Part shown: piece by piece, positions 15,571-23,867 of the stretch
Layout: each line of letters begins with the position of its first letter
Numbering within the stretch: the first letter of the stretch is position 1
From: Alicyclobacillus mali
GTDB lineage: Bacteria; Bacillota; Bacilli; Alicyclobacillales; Alicyclobacillaceae
NCBI RefSeq assembly: GCF_017329565.1
Contig: NZ_JAFMTT010000026.1
Direction: 5' to 3' (one strand)
Length of the DNA stretch: 25,682 nt
Notes under the pieces: generated by a model
What the model was told of the DNA's origin: nothing
The model's database searches: none
Seen by the model: the letters and a program-made list of their open reading frames with translations, nothing else
Position numbers and translations under genes: made by a program

Positions 15571-16047
15571 TCATGGACCTTCTTGCTCTGGCCCATGGTT
15601 CGGATAGACGTGGGGGTCCCCCGCCGTCTTGTCTTGCGAGGGGCGTTTAGGCGAAGCGGATGCCGGGCCTTGCGAATTCGCATCGTAAGCCTGTTCTTGT
15701 TCGCGCAGCAGAGCGGCGATGACTTCGAGCAATCGCGCGGGGTGAGAAAGGGCGTCGGCCTCCGCCAAGCGCCGCGCCATCTCGAGATACGGCGTCGTGG
15801 GACCCTGGTGCTCCGCTTCCGCTCCCTGCGAGACGCCATGCCTCTTGTCCTCTTCATCCACCAATGAGTCGACGGGAACATTGTATACGCGCGCAATGCG
15901 CGCAACGATATGAAACGAAGGGTTGCGCCTCGTCCCATTTTCAATCGCGCTCAAATGGCTCACAGAAAGCCCGGCGGCCGACGCGACCTGTGCCAACGTC
16001 AACCCGCGTTCTTCGCGCAGGCGGCGAAGGCGCTCTCCAAGGCTCAT
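15571..16047 (-). CDS. XRE-family (SinR-like) transcriptional regulator
   Basis: The 158-aa protein has an N-terminal helix-turn-helix of Cro/CI type: LGERLRRLREERGLTLAQVA, then AAGLSVSHLSAIENGTR as the turn and recognition helix. About residues 65-160 are a polar, probably disordered tail with a helical stretch (YLEMARRLAEADAL, LLEVIAALLREQE) that could mediate dimerisation. A GGAAGGGAG site precedes the ATG. Direct repeats at 16073-16100 lie just upstream and may be its own operator. Target genes cannot be read from sequence. Confidence 0.85.
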   Translation of the reverse strand: MSLGERLRRLREERGLTLAQVASAAGLSVSHLSAIENGTRRNPSFHIVARIARVYNVPVDSLVDEEDKRHGVSQGAEAEHQGPTTPYLEMARRLAEADALSHPARLLEVIAALLREQEQAYDANSQGPASASPKRPSQDKTAGDPHVYPNHGPEQEGP

Positions 16048-16072
16048 GGGTCAAACTCCCTTCCGCAGTGTC

Positions 16073-16100
16073 CACAAATGTGTGACCTTTACACAAATGT
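16073..16100. repeat. Direct repeats CACAAATGT, candidate operator
   Basis: CACAAATGT occurs at 16073-16081 and 16092-16100, 19 bp apart (about two helical turns), 25-55 bp before the XRE regulator start. Inside them TGTGT...ACACA is also inverted (16081-16095 region). The layout suits autoregulation. Confidence 0.45.
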
Positions 16101-16124
16101 AGACAAAACGGCGCGATAGATCAA

Positions 16125-16706
16125 TCACGTGGGGTGTGAATCGCCGTCCAATCGTACGATGTACAGGCGCACAGGCTCGCCTGCCGCAAACGCGCGCCGC
16201 TTCAGGTAGTCGCGCCACGGGACATCGCTGTGATGGGGCGTTTCATACGCCATCGCGTTCGGAAACAGCTTGACGAATGCACGGCACGCGCGCACATTTG
16301 CCACCGGAATGCATGCGGCGAGCCACTGCGCGCCGAGGCGCGCCGCCTCGCGAGCGGACCAGCGTTTGAGCTCGCGGTTGACGTCTGTGCCGCGGTGCGT
16401 CGGCGCGACAAACGTGCCCACTTCCATCGCGCGGCCGTGTGTCGGCTCGTCCATGGCGAGCGTCACCGCAGCGAATCCCACGGGGCGGCTGCCATCCATC
16501 GCGACGGCCACGGCGGCATCCCCGAGCCAGGCGCCCACCTGCCACGTCTGAACGAGGCGATCCCACGCTTCCCGTGCGCGAGACTCGGATGGCCAGTCGG
16601 GCTGGTCTGACCAGCGCATGTAGAACTGTTCAAGAGCCAGCCAGTCGTTCACCGACAGGCGATAGGTGCGATGAGCGTTGGTGTTCACCACATTTCCTTC
16701 TTCCAT
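16125..16706 (-). CDS. GNAT-like acetyltransferase
   Basis: About 190 aa with the GNAT fold signature: a VGFAAVTLAMDEP strand, then MEVGTFVAPTHRGTDVNRELKRWSAR, where the HRGTDVN segment corresponds to the acetyl-CoA loop (R/Q-x-x-G-x-G/A), followed by ACIPVANVRACRAFVKLF, the usual N-x-x-A-x-x-x-F/Y segment. The substrate is unknown. The ATG at 16706 has a poor site; the GTG codons at 16691 and 16688 follow AGAAGGA, so the real start may be 16688. It is 77 bp upstream of the XRE regulator on the same strand and divergent from a second XRE gene. Confidence 0.7.
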   Translation of the reverse strand: MEEGNVVNTNAHRTYRLSVNDWLALEQFYMRWSDQPDWPSESRAREAWDRLVQTWQVGAWLGDAAVAVAMDGSRPVGFAAVTLAMDEPTHGRAMEVGTFVAPTHRGTDVNRELKRWSAREAARLGAQWLAACIPVANVRACRAFVKLFPNAMAYETPHHSDVPWRDYLKRRAFAAGEPVRLYIVRLDGDSHPT

Positions 16707-16783
16707 CGTAAAATCCCACTACCGCCCAGCCATAAATTCTGATATCATTTTCTCAATCGTAGAAATGTAACGGAGTGGTTCGC

Positions 16784-17032
16784 GTGGCGGAACTTGCCCA
16801 ACGCTTACGATACTATCGCAAACAGCGCGGGTTGTCAGTACGCGAGCTGGCAGAGCAGGCTGGCGTGAGCGTGAGCTACATTTATGCCATCGAATCGGGC
16901 GCGCGCGGCAGCAACGCTGCGAAGCTCGGGCTCATCGCAGAGGCGCTCGGCGTCAGTCTGAGCGACCTGTGGGGCGATGCACGCCCGGACAAAGGCGATA
17001 TCCCGCGCGATCCCGGCGAGGGAGAAGCGTGA
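16784..17032 (+). CDS. Small XRE-family transcriptional regulator
   Basis: This 82-aa protein is essentially one helix-turn-helix domain: LAQRLRYYRKQRGLSVRELA, EQAGVSVSYIYAIESGARG and LGLIAEALGVSLSDLWGD, plus a short polar tail. GTG at 16784 is chosen because CGGAG lies 8 nt upstream; the GTG at 16775 overlaps that site. The gene is divergent from the GNAT gene, with a 77-bp AT-rich gap that must hold both promoters. Confidence 0.8.
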   Translation: MAELAQRLRYYRKQRGLSVRELAEQAGVSVSYIYAIESGARGSNAAKLGLIAEALGVSLSDLWGDARPDKGDIPRDPGEGEA

Positions 17033-17138
17033 CCGAGGTGGATCACGGGGGCTGCGCCTTGGTGTATGCTACGTGCAGGAGCCGGATCGAAGCCGCCTGA
17101 CGGGTACCGATTTGGCGCCACGTTCGAGGAAGCGGGGG

Positions 17139-17330
17139 ATGGGTGTGGAGACCGAGGCCGAACGCGGCTACCAGGATGCCATCCGGCACATGACAAGGGC
17201 ACTTGAGCACCGGCGGCACAAGCTGGAGGAGAGCGATCCTGACGAATTTGCGGGCGGGGCGGAGGAGCGCCGGGCCCGCATCGACGAGATCGATCATCTG
17301 CTCGAGGTCATTCGCACGCTGAAGCGATGA
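17139..17330 (+). CDS. Small charged coiled-coil protein, unknown
   Basis: The 63-aa protein is strongly charged and helical (RHMTRALEHRRHKLEES, then EERRARIDEIDHLLEVIRTLKR) and probably forms a coiled coil. The ATG at 17139 follows a purine-rich GAGGAAGCGGGGG. No family is recognised. The opposite strand is also open here, continuing from the hemerythrin remnant, but that reading has no family similarity past 17340. Confidence 0.55.
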   Translation: MGVETEAERGYQDAIRHMTRALEHRRHKLEESDPDEFAGGAEERRARIDEIDHLLEVIRTLKR

Positions 17331-17339
17331 GCGGCGCGC

Positions 17340-17578
17340 CGTGCGTTCGTCGGGGTGCGCATAGGGAGACGACGCCCGGTGCTCTTCAAAGAACGGCGCC
17401 AGGCGCGTCAAGTCCGGTTCTTGAAGCGTCTCTTCGATGAGTGGGAAGATGACCTGTTCCTCGAGATGGACGTGCGCCCGCAGGACCGTCCCAATTTCGC
17501 CAGCACGGATGGGTTGCCGTCTTCGTCCGCACGATTCACCAGGTTTCTTATCTTGACGTGATCGACGAGCATTATAGT
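17340..17578 (-). pseudogene. Hemerythrin (HHE) domain protein remnant
   Basis: On the minus strand two frames together read a hemerythrin-like helical bundle. One frame gives MLVDHVKIRNLVNRADEDG (about 17515-17575). A second gives IRAGEIGTVLRAHVHLEEQ and VIFPLIEETLQEPDLTRLAPFFEEH (about 17350-17520). The D-H, H-V-H-x-E-E and E-E-H iron-ligand-type motifs are visible, but a frameshift near 17520 and the missing N-terminus make it nonfunctional. The break at about 17577 abuts the IS3-family remnant, so the element probably truncated the gene. Live members bind oxygen or sense redox state through a di-iron site. Confidence 0.65.
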
Positions 17579-17619
17579 TGTCCCAAAGTCAACCCAGACA
17601 GAAGGAATAGGTGAAGACT

Positions 17620-18708
17620 ATGTCTAGGTGTTTGTGGGATATAGGCGGACAGTGGATGAAAAAATGAACATCGTCCTCGAGAGCATGATGCCCGGTGCGA
17701 ACATTAGAAGTACTTCGGCGCCGTGGCGTAGTCCAGAGTCTGTATTACAGGTGGCGTGAAGTGTACCTGGCTGGTGGGCGGGACTTCAGTCCGGACTTTC
17801 TACGAAGGAGCAGGAACTGGAGAGATGGAGTTGCAGGAGGCTCGGGCTACGATCGGTGAACTTACAATGCTGGTTGATGTGTTGCGAAAAAATCGAATTG
17901 GGCTGCAAGTAAATAACCGTTCTTTGGTATGCCAGATCGCCAAAGAGGGACTTCCTGCCCCGTTGAGTGCAAGTAGTACGAAGGCTGAATCAGACGGACT
18001 GTTACAGCCTATATGAAGTCGCCTGTTCCAAAGCCAAAACGACCTCCTGTGGATGAGGACGCTGTGGTCAAACAGTGCATTCGGAAACTGTGCGAAGAAC
18101 TCCCCGCGTACGGATACCGGCGAATCCAAGTGATGTTGCGTCGTCGATACAAACTTGCGTGTGAACCATAAGCGGGTGTATTGGCTGATGAATTCACCAG
18201 CGAAACGGCGAAGGAAGATACCAGTCACCAGGTCCAACGAGCATTTCCAGTGCCACATGACGATGGTGTGGTGCGGGAAAGACGGATGGGTATATTTAGT
18301 TTTCATGATTGACGCTTAGGACCGGGAGATTGTGGGGTACTTGTTTCCCCGGTTCTGCCGTACGGAGGACTTGCTGAATGCTGCAGATATGGTGCTGAAT
18401 TATCCGTTCCCAAGCGGCGTTCAAGGTGCCGGTTTGACGCTCGAACGGACAGTGGCTGCCGGCTGACGAGTCGATGGTTCATCGAACCGATGAAGGCTTG
18501 CCAAATCAGCCACGAGCGGACGGGGTACAACAACCCTGATGTTGACGGATACATTGAGCGATTCTTCCGGTCGTTGAAAGGGGAGGAAGTGTGGCTGCAG
18601 GAATACAGCAGCTTTGCCGAGGCGACAGCGGCGATTGAGCCGTACATTCACTTTTACAACACGGACCGACCACACTGCGCACTAGGCTATCGCTCGCTTT
18701 TGGATTAA
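17620..18708 (+). mobile_element. Decayed IS3-family insertion sequence (orfA and orfB remnants)
   Basis: Pieces of both IS3 frames are readable in order but in different frames. OrfA: TVDEKMNIVLESMMPGANI, then GVVQSLYYRWREVYLAGG (helix-turn-helix end), then QEARATIGELTMLVDVLRK. OrfB: PAYGYRRIQVMLRRRYK, NHKRVYWLM, GWVYLVFMIDA, DREIVGYLF, and the 72-aa C-terminal frame at 18490-18708 with GYIERFFRSLKGEEVW, IHFYNTDRPHCALGYRS, which holds the catalytic Glu. At least four frame changes or stops (near 17710, 17790, 18170 and 18320) inactivate it, and the first catalytic Asp context is lost. I could not fix its terminal repeats or a target duplication, so the ends are approximate. Confidence 0.8.
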
Positions 18709-18809
18709 GAAATTGGAAAATACAACGAGACGCAGCGTGAGACGGTTCGTATCTGAATTGCATTTATCTCTTAAAAGCCATCCCATCTTTGTTGACAAAG
18801 CCGGGTTCA

Positions 18810-20282
18810 CTAAGTTCGCCTGTTCCATGTGCTCCTCAGCGCCGTACGGTGCAAACTGACACTGATGCTTGATGCAAACGCGAGTGTTGCGAGGATAATT
18901 CCTATATAAAATGCTCGATCAAAGGCCATGACGAGAGTGTGGGAATTGGCCATTCCACTACCATTCACGCGACTGACGGTCAGTTCTGCCGACGAGACCG
19001 CGATGCCCACAAGGCGGCCAAGATTTCGCACAAGCGCCAGCAAGCTCCCGACTTCGCCGCTATGTTGAGGGGGAACTGCCGCTAACACGAGTGCGTTATT
19101 CGGCGCGGTGAACAGGCTGAGCCCTAGGCCGAAGAGAAACAGATCGATCGTTGTATAGACAAGCGGCGTATGCGCAGACAACGAGGAGAAAACGGCTTCT
19201 GAAATGCCCACCATCACCATGCCGATCACAGGCCAAGCGCGCGGGCCATATCGATCACTTAGCCATCCCGCGACGGGTGAGAATGCGAACATACTCAAGG
19301 ATTGCGTCATCAAGACGAGCCCCACCCGAGTGGCCGATTCATCTTGCACATCTCGTAGAAAAATGGGAAGCAGGAACTGGGGCATCATCATGAGCACGTA
19401 TGAAAGAAAACTTGCAACCACAGAGAGACCAAATGATGGAATACGAAAGTATGTCAATTGAATGAGCGGGGCTGGTGTGTGTCGCTCATGAACCAGAAAG
19501 AGCAAGAAACATACGACACTCGTGACGAGAAGCACAATGCTTGGAGCACTCATCCATCCCCAGGCCCCTGCCTCACTAAATTCGAAAAATATCGCTGCTA
19601 CTGCGGCAGTAATCCAGATTGCGCCCACAAGATCGAGTGGTTGTTTCTCCTTCGAAGTTCTGAGAGGTGGAAGGTGGACAATGCTAAGCGCTAGCGAAAT
19701 CATCCCAATGGGGATGTTAATCCAGAAGACAGATCGCCATCCAAACAAGGAAAGAAGGACACTTCCCAGACCAGGCCCGATGATCGTGCCTAATGCCACG
19801 ATGCTGTTGACATATCCAAGTGGTTTCCCGCGCCTTTCTGGCGGGAAAGTGAACGTAATGATGGACATCACGTTCGCCATGATGAGCGCCCCGCCTAACC
19901 CTTGTATCATCCGAAAGATGATAAGTTGCATAAGATTTGTCGCTATGGCGCACAGCGCGGAGGAGATTGTGAAAAGAGCCACACCCATAAGGTAATACTT
20001 CTTTCGGCTGCCACGATCGGACAGTGCGCCGAGAAGCGGGAGAAGTGTAGTCACCACGAGAAGATATGCGGAGACCGCCCATTGAAGCAATGATGGTGGA
20101 CGGTGAAAAGCACGCTCAAGCGTAGGGATCAATACATTGACCACGCTGCTATCGATATTGACCATCAATGTCCCTAAAACAACGCTGGTGAAGATCCACC
20201 ACATCTTCCGATATTCTAGCCGGGAAGGATGTTGCCCTCGGCGAAACCCCGGCAGAAAGGTTCTGAGGTTACGCATCTTCAT
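18810..20282 (-). CDS. MFS drug exporter, DHA2 (EmrB/QacA-like, 14 TM)
   Basis: This 490-aa membrane protein is long enough for 14 helices. Motif A is GALSDRGSRKKYYLMG after TM2, TM1 carries the DHA2-type VNIDSSVVNVLIPTL, and TM5 has GPGLGSVLLSLFGWR (motif C). It should export a toxic or lipophilic compound using the proton gradient. The ATG at 20282 follows AGGGAG and overlaps the end of the PadR gene by 14 bp, so the two are translationally linked. PadR-MFS pairs are commonly drug-inducible, the regulator releasing its operator when it binds the exported compound. The codon use and lower GC differ from the first 17 kb, suggesting acquisition. Confidence 0.9.
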   Translation of the reverse strand: MKMRNLRTFLPGFRRGQHPSRLEYRKMWWIFTSVVLGTLMVNIDSSVVNVLIPTLERAFHRPPSLLQWAVSAYLLVVTTLLPLLGALSDRGSRKKYYLMGVALFTISSALCAIATNLMQLIIFRMIQGLGGALIMANVMSIITFTFPPERRGKPLGYVNSIVALGTIIGPGLGSVLLSLFGWRSVFWINIPIGMISLALSIVHLPPLRTSKEKQPLDLVGAIWITAAVAAIFFEFSEAGAWGWMSAPSIVLLVTSVVCFLLFLVHERHTPAPLIQLTYFRIPSFGLSVVASFLSYVLMMMPQFLLPIFLRDVQDESATRVGLVLMTQSLSMFAFSPVAGWLSDRYGPRAWPVIGMVMVGISEAVFSSLSAHTPLVYTTIDLFLFGLGLSLFTAPNNALVLAAVPPQHSGEVGSLLALVRNLGRLVGIAVSSAELTVSRVNGSGMANSHTLVMAFDRAFYIGIILATLAFASSISVSLHRTALRSTWNRRT

Positions 20283-20637
20283 GCAATCTCCCTGAACGCA
20301 CATGCTCATCAAATCGGCTAAGAAAAATATCCAGACTTTGTTTTCGCATCAGAATATCCTTTCGCCACTCGTACAGTTCTTCCAACCCTTTCTGAGTGAT
20401 AGCGTATACGCGTTTTGGGGGACCGGGTTCTTCGGTCATCCATTGCGATGAAACAGCTCCACGTTCCTCAAGATCACGTAAAGTGCGATATACAGCGCCA
20501 CTATCGATGTTCCATTGGTCTGGGAGAAGCGACTTCAGTTTGGACCAAAGGGTTCCTCCGTGCGCTTCACCGTCCAACAACAACAACAGCAAGAAAGCTG
20601 GCAAGTGACGATTTTGTTTCTGCATCACGGATACCAT
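20269..20637 (-). CDS. PadR-family transcriptional regulator
   Basis: The 122-aa protein has the PadR winged helix: LPAFLLLLLLDGEAHGGTLWSKL, then WNIDSGAVYRTLRDLEERGAV (recognition helix), the wing PPKRVYAITQKGLEEL, and a C-terminal dimerisation helix. An AGAAGGGG site precedes the ATG. It overlaps the MFS gene by 14 bp and lies 52 bp after the aldolase stop. It is the natural candidate to bind the palindrome at 21383-21405 upstream of the aldolase, repressing all three genes (inference). Confidence 0.9.
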   Translation of the reverse strand: MVSVMQKQNRHLPAFLLLLLLDGEAHGGTLWSKLKSLLPDQWNIDSGAVYRTLRDLEERGAVSSQWMTEEPGPPKRVYAITQKGLEELYEWRKDILMRKQSLDIFLSRFDEHVRSGRLHEDA

Positions 20638-20659
20638 TTTCCCCTTCTTGATTAATGTG

Positions 20660-20682
20660 GAAGGCGCCAGATTGGCGCCTTC
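20660..20682 (-). terminator. Hairpin between aldolase and padR, weak terminator or attenuator
   Basis: GAAGGCGCCA (20660-20669) and TGGCGCCTTC (20673-20682) form a perfect 10-bp inverted repeat with a 3-nt centre. No T tract follows on either strand, so it may only partly stop leftward transcription or stabilise the upstream message. Confidence 0.4.
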
Positions 20683-20689
20683 TCAACGT

Positions 20690-21358
20690 TCACCGTTTGA
20701 CTTCCGCAAACTCCCGCATCCGTTCCTGAATCTGCGTAAACGCTTGGTCAGGCAACCGCTTCTCTCCGCCTAGCATACGGGCATTCAGTACGATTTCTGC
20801 CGCTTCATCAAGGGTCGCTAAAAGTTGAACGGTTTCGCTGATCGTGCGCGAGAATGCGAGCACGCCATGATTGGCCAAAAGAACCGCCCATACACCTGGT
20901 CGGTCTTTCACGATTTGAGCAATACCTTTGACTGAAGCGTCCGAACCGCGTGGCGCCCAAGGGACGACCGGAATATCGTCCGTTACACCAAAGCGGACGA
21001 GTGGCTCATACACAACAGGGATAGGTTGCTGAGCCACCGCAAACGACGTCGCATGTGGAGCATGCGTGTGAATCACACAACCTACGGACGGACGTTCACG
21101 GTATACACCAGCGTGCATCTGAATGATTTCGGCCATAACGGGCGCGATATCACCCTCGATAACCTGTCCGTCCAAGCGAATAAGTGCAAAGCCGTTTTCA
21201 TCCAAATGTTCGACGCTACCGCCGCTGGTGAGAATCATGGTGTCCTCTGAAATGCGCGCTGACAGATTGGCGTGATATCCGCGGAACAATAGGCCCGCTT
21301 CCTTCAGCTTGTGTGCTGCCTCCATCAGTTCTCGCTTCTTCTGTTGCACCTGATCCAT
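20690..21358 (-). CDS. Class II aldolase/adducin-family protein (fuculose-phosphate aldolase-like)
   Basis: The 222-aa protein has the fold of zinc-dependent class II aldolases such as L-fuculose- or ribulose-phosphate aldolase/epimerase. It shows GLLFRGYHANLSARIS at the phosphate-binding loop, LTSGGSVEHL, the two-histidine zinc motif CVIHTHAPHA, and the third ligand in LANHGVLAF. The ATG at 21358 has GGGAG 8 nt upstream; the GTG at 21367 overlaps that site. The substrate is unknown; linkage to a PadR regulator and an exporter is unusual for sugar metabolism. It is first in the leftward trio. Confidence 0.88.
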   Translation of the reverse strand: MDQVQQKKRELMEAAHKLKEAGLLFRGYHANLSARISEDTMILTSGGSVEHLDENGFALIRLDGQVIEGDIAPVMAEIIQMHAGVYRERPSVGCVIHTHAPHATSFAVAQQPIPVVYEPLVRFGVTDDIPVVPWAPRGSDASVKGIAQIVKDRPGVWAVLLANHGVLAFSRTISETVQLLATLDEAAEIVLNARMLGGEKRLPDQAFTQIQERMREFAEVKR

Positions 21359-21381
21359 GATACTCACTCCCTGTTTATCAA

Positions 21382-21411
21382 TCTATACTGTACGTTACAG
21401 TATAGTGTCAC
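21382..21411 (-). promoter_or_regulatory. Promoter with 23-bp palindromic operator for the aldolase-padR-MFS operon
   Basis: CTATACTGTA-CGT-TACAGTATAG (21383-21405) is a perfect inverted repeat with a 3-nt centre. On the minus strand a -35-like GTGACA (21406-21411) and -10-like TATAGA (21382-21387) flank it, so the palindrome fills the spacer and -10. A bound dimer would block polymerase. The PadR protein encoded in the operon is the likely ligand. Confidence 0.7.
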
Positions 21412-21471
21412 GAAAAGCAAGCTGTTATTCGCGAATCTGTTCCCCTTCGTGGAATCCATCAATATCAAACG

Positions 21472-21506
21472 CAAAAGGCGCTCGACGTCGTTTGTCTCGC
21501 GCCTTT
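21472..21506 (-). terminator. Intrinsic terminator after the MBL-fold gene fragment
   Basis: AAAAGGCGC (21472-21480) pairs with GCGCCTTTT (21498-21506) around a 17-nt loop. It lies 18-53 nt past the MBL stop on the minus strand and can give a T tract in either direction. Confidence 0.55.
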
Positions 21507-21524
21507 TTAAGCGTGTCGATGTTG

Positions 21525-22270
21525 TCAAGTATGATGAATGGCACAACGGTTTGGCCCGATTTCCAATTCGGTCGCCTTTTCAGGGGATACCGATAGCACA
21601 CCGCGATTGATGCTCACAATATCCTCATAGTTAGGCGGAGTGGCACCGACCGAATTCGCGACTGTCTCCGTGAACGTTTCGCGATCTTCGGTACGCATGA
21701 TTTCGTTCTTACGACGAATCTCTCCGAGTGTTTCTCCGACATAGCCGGACGCGTTGATTTCCTGGATATCCGCATAATGCGCGGGGAGGACGAGCACGTC
21801 GTCAGAAAGTTGAGCTATCGTGCGAAACACCGTATCGTACAAGGCTTGTGCCCATTCGCGGGCCTTGCCACCGAGGTCTGGACGACCGAGTCCGCCCACA
21901 AAAATCGTGTCTCCTGACAACAAGAACTGATCGTTGACCAAGAAGGACATGCTTCCAGGTGTGTGACCCGGCGTAGGAATGGCCAAGACCTTGACATTCA
22001 CTTGGCCAAATTGAATCATGCTGTGCTTTTCGAGTGGTTCATAGGGCCGGTCTGAACCTTGCATTTCACTGGTCGAGATGTAGTACGTAGCACCTGTTTT
22101 CTGCGCGAGTTCGGGCCCGCCTGTGATGTGGTCGGCGTGCAGGTGAGTGTCCATGATGTGTTCAATCTGTGCCCCTTCCTGCTCGGCGACTCGCAAATAC
22201 TCATCTACATGTCGACTTGGGTCGACGACAAGGGCTTTTCCGTCGGAAATCACCATATAGGATAGGCAAC
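21525..22270 (-). pseudogene. 3' part of a rhodanese-persulfide dioxygenase fusion gene, cut by IS21
   Basis: This fragment encodes the metallo-beta-lactamase-fold domain: SYMVISDGKALVVDP, the metal motif DTHLHADHITGG, PTPGHTPGSMSF, LSGDTIFVGGLGRPDL and LPAHYADI, typical of ETHE1/persulfide dioxygenase-like proteins. It has no start of its own; the open frame to 22496 runs antisense into the IS. Joining 22264 to 24726 after removing the IS and one copy of GGCAAC restores an unbroken 377-codon frame (376 aa) with the rhodanese part (FNRLAKG-CLSYMVI). The intact enzyme would oxidise glutathione-like or low-molecular-weight persulfides and transfer sulfane sulfur. The interruption almost certainly inactivates it. 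Confidence 0.85.
22265..22270. repeat. Target-site duplication, left copy
   Basis: GGCAAC directly abuts the left end of the IS21-family element and matches 24726-24731. Confidence 0.85.
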
Positions 22271-22397
22271 TGTGTTTGCTAACGTAAAAGTTGACCACGT
22301 GGGGGTACTTTGACAACCAAAAAGTTGACCACCCCGGCACCTCTGTCCTGTACCCTGGAGTTTGGTCCGAACTCTGGGGAGACAGGAGGAAAGGAAT

Positions 22398-23867
22398 GTG
22401 CTCGAGATGGTCGACAAGGAGTATATCAGAAAGCGGTACTATGTGGACGGATGGTCGATTCGTAAAATCAGCCGGCAATGCCAAGTCTCGCGACAAACAG
22501 TGCGCAAGATGCTGGCCGACGCTGATATCCCCAAGTATCGGTTGACCAAGCCTCGCTCTCGCCCGGCTATGGAACGATGGATCCCCGTCATCGAGTCCTG
22601 GCTTAAGGAGGAAGAGAAGGCGGGAGCTCCTAAGAAACAGCGTTACGTGTCCTCAAGAATCTACGAACGGCTACAGGAGGAGTACGGCGAGGAGTTCACC
22701 GCGGCTGAATCCACCGTGCGGTACTGGGTAAGCAGGCTAAGAAAGCGCAACCAGGAGGCGTATATCCCGCTCACATCGGACGCCGGTGAGCTGGCACAGG
22801 CTGACTTCGGACGAGTCGTTGTGCAGATGCGCGGCAAGAAGACGGAGGTCAGTCTGTTTGTGATGCGACTGCAGTACAGCGGTGTCATCTTTGCCTGTGC
22901 TTTCTCCACGGAGAAGATCGAAGCGTTCCTCGAGGGTCATCGCCGCGCGCTGGAATGGTTCGGTGGTGTGCCGCGCAGTGTTCGCTACGACAACCCCAAA
23001 ACCGCGGTCACTAAAATCTTGGCTGGCCCTGCCCGCGAGGAACATGTACTTTTGTCCAACCTGCGTGCCCATTACCTGTTCGACAGCGAATTTTGCCGTC
23101 CCGGTGAACCCCATGAGAAAGGCAGCGTCGAACACGGCGTGGGTTACGTCCGCCGCCATACGTGTGTCCCCGTTCCTGATGTGGCCAACCTGGGCGCTCT
23201 AAACGACCTGATTCTTCAGTGGTGCGAGAAAGAGCGTGGCAAGCGATGGTCCGCTTGGGAGCAAGAGCGGGCAGGGCTGCGTGCACTGCCGAAGCGCCCT
23301 CATTGTTGCGCGACCACACGGCCCGTCACGGTGAACAAGCTGTGTTTGGTCAGCTTTGACCACAACCGCTACTCCGTCCCCAGCATATACGTGGGCAAGA
23401 CGCTACTCATGAGGGTGTATGCTGAGCGGATTGAGGTGCTCGACAAGGAACGGGTGGTGGCCAGCCACCCGAGAAGCCACGAGCGCAAGCAGACGTTCAT
23501 GGAACTCGAGCACTATCTACCGATCTTGGCTTACAAACCACACGCCGCCACACACGCGGCGGTCGTCCGACAGTTGCCGGAAGTGTATCAACGCATCCGA
23601 GTCCGGATGGCGAACAGTAGACCCGATGGATACAAGGACTTCGTCGCTATCCTCATGCTGCACCAGGTGTGGCGTGCAGAAGACATTTTGCGGGCGATTA
23701 AGGAAATTGGGCCCGATATCGTGACAGCCGACCAGATCCATCGGCATCTGCTACGCAACTCACCAGAGTCCGCGAGCCCTGTGGTGCCAGCCGGTCTGCA
23801 AATGTGTCGCCTCGCGCAGCCTAATCCGTCCAGATACGACACGCTGACGAAAGGGGTGGTCCACTGA
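22398..23867 (+). CDS. istA: IS21-family transposase IstA
   Basis: DDE recombinase of 489 aa. The N-terminal helix-turn-helix (GWSIRKISRQCQVSRQTVRKML) should bind the end repeats. Catalytic residues appear as Asp in LAQADFGRV, Asp in VRYDNPKTAV and Glu in EKGSVEHGVGYVRR. A C-terminal domain follows (VNKLCLVSFDHNRYSVPS). The GTG at 22398 follows AGGAGGAAAGGA and yields MLEMVDKEYIRK; the ATG at 22407 is an alternative. Its stop overlaps the istB start (TGATG), so istB is probably translated by reinitiation. Confidence 0.95.
   Translation: MLEMVDKEYIRKRYYVDGWSIRKISRQCQVSRQTVRKMLADADIPKYRLTKPRSRPAMERWIPVIESWLKEEEKAGAPKKQRYVSSRIYERLQEEYGEEFTAAESTVRYWVSRLRKRNQEAYIPLTSDAGELAQADFGRVVVQMRGKKTEVSLFVMRLQYSGVIFACAFSTEKIEAFLEGHRRALEWFGGVPRSVRYDNPKTAVTKILAGPAREEHVLLSNLRAHYLFDSEFCRPGEPHEKGSVEHGVGYVRRHTCVPVPDVANLGALNDLILQWCEKERGKRWSAWEQERAGLRALPKRPHCCATTRPVTVNKLCLVSFDHNRYSVPSIYVGKTLLMRVYAERIEVLDKERVVASHPRSHERKQTFMELEHYLPILAYKPHAATHAAVVRQLPEVYQRIRVRMANSRPDGYKDFVAILMLHQVWRAEDILRAIKEIGPDIVTADQIHRHLLRNSPESASPVVPAGLQMCRLAQPNPSRYDTLTKGVVH

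Noticed and set aside
21525..22496. 323-aa MBL-fold frame as an intact gene
   Set aside because: Its first ~75 residues are translated antisense from the IS21 end and istA region; the native N-terminus lies at 24726-25116.
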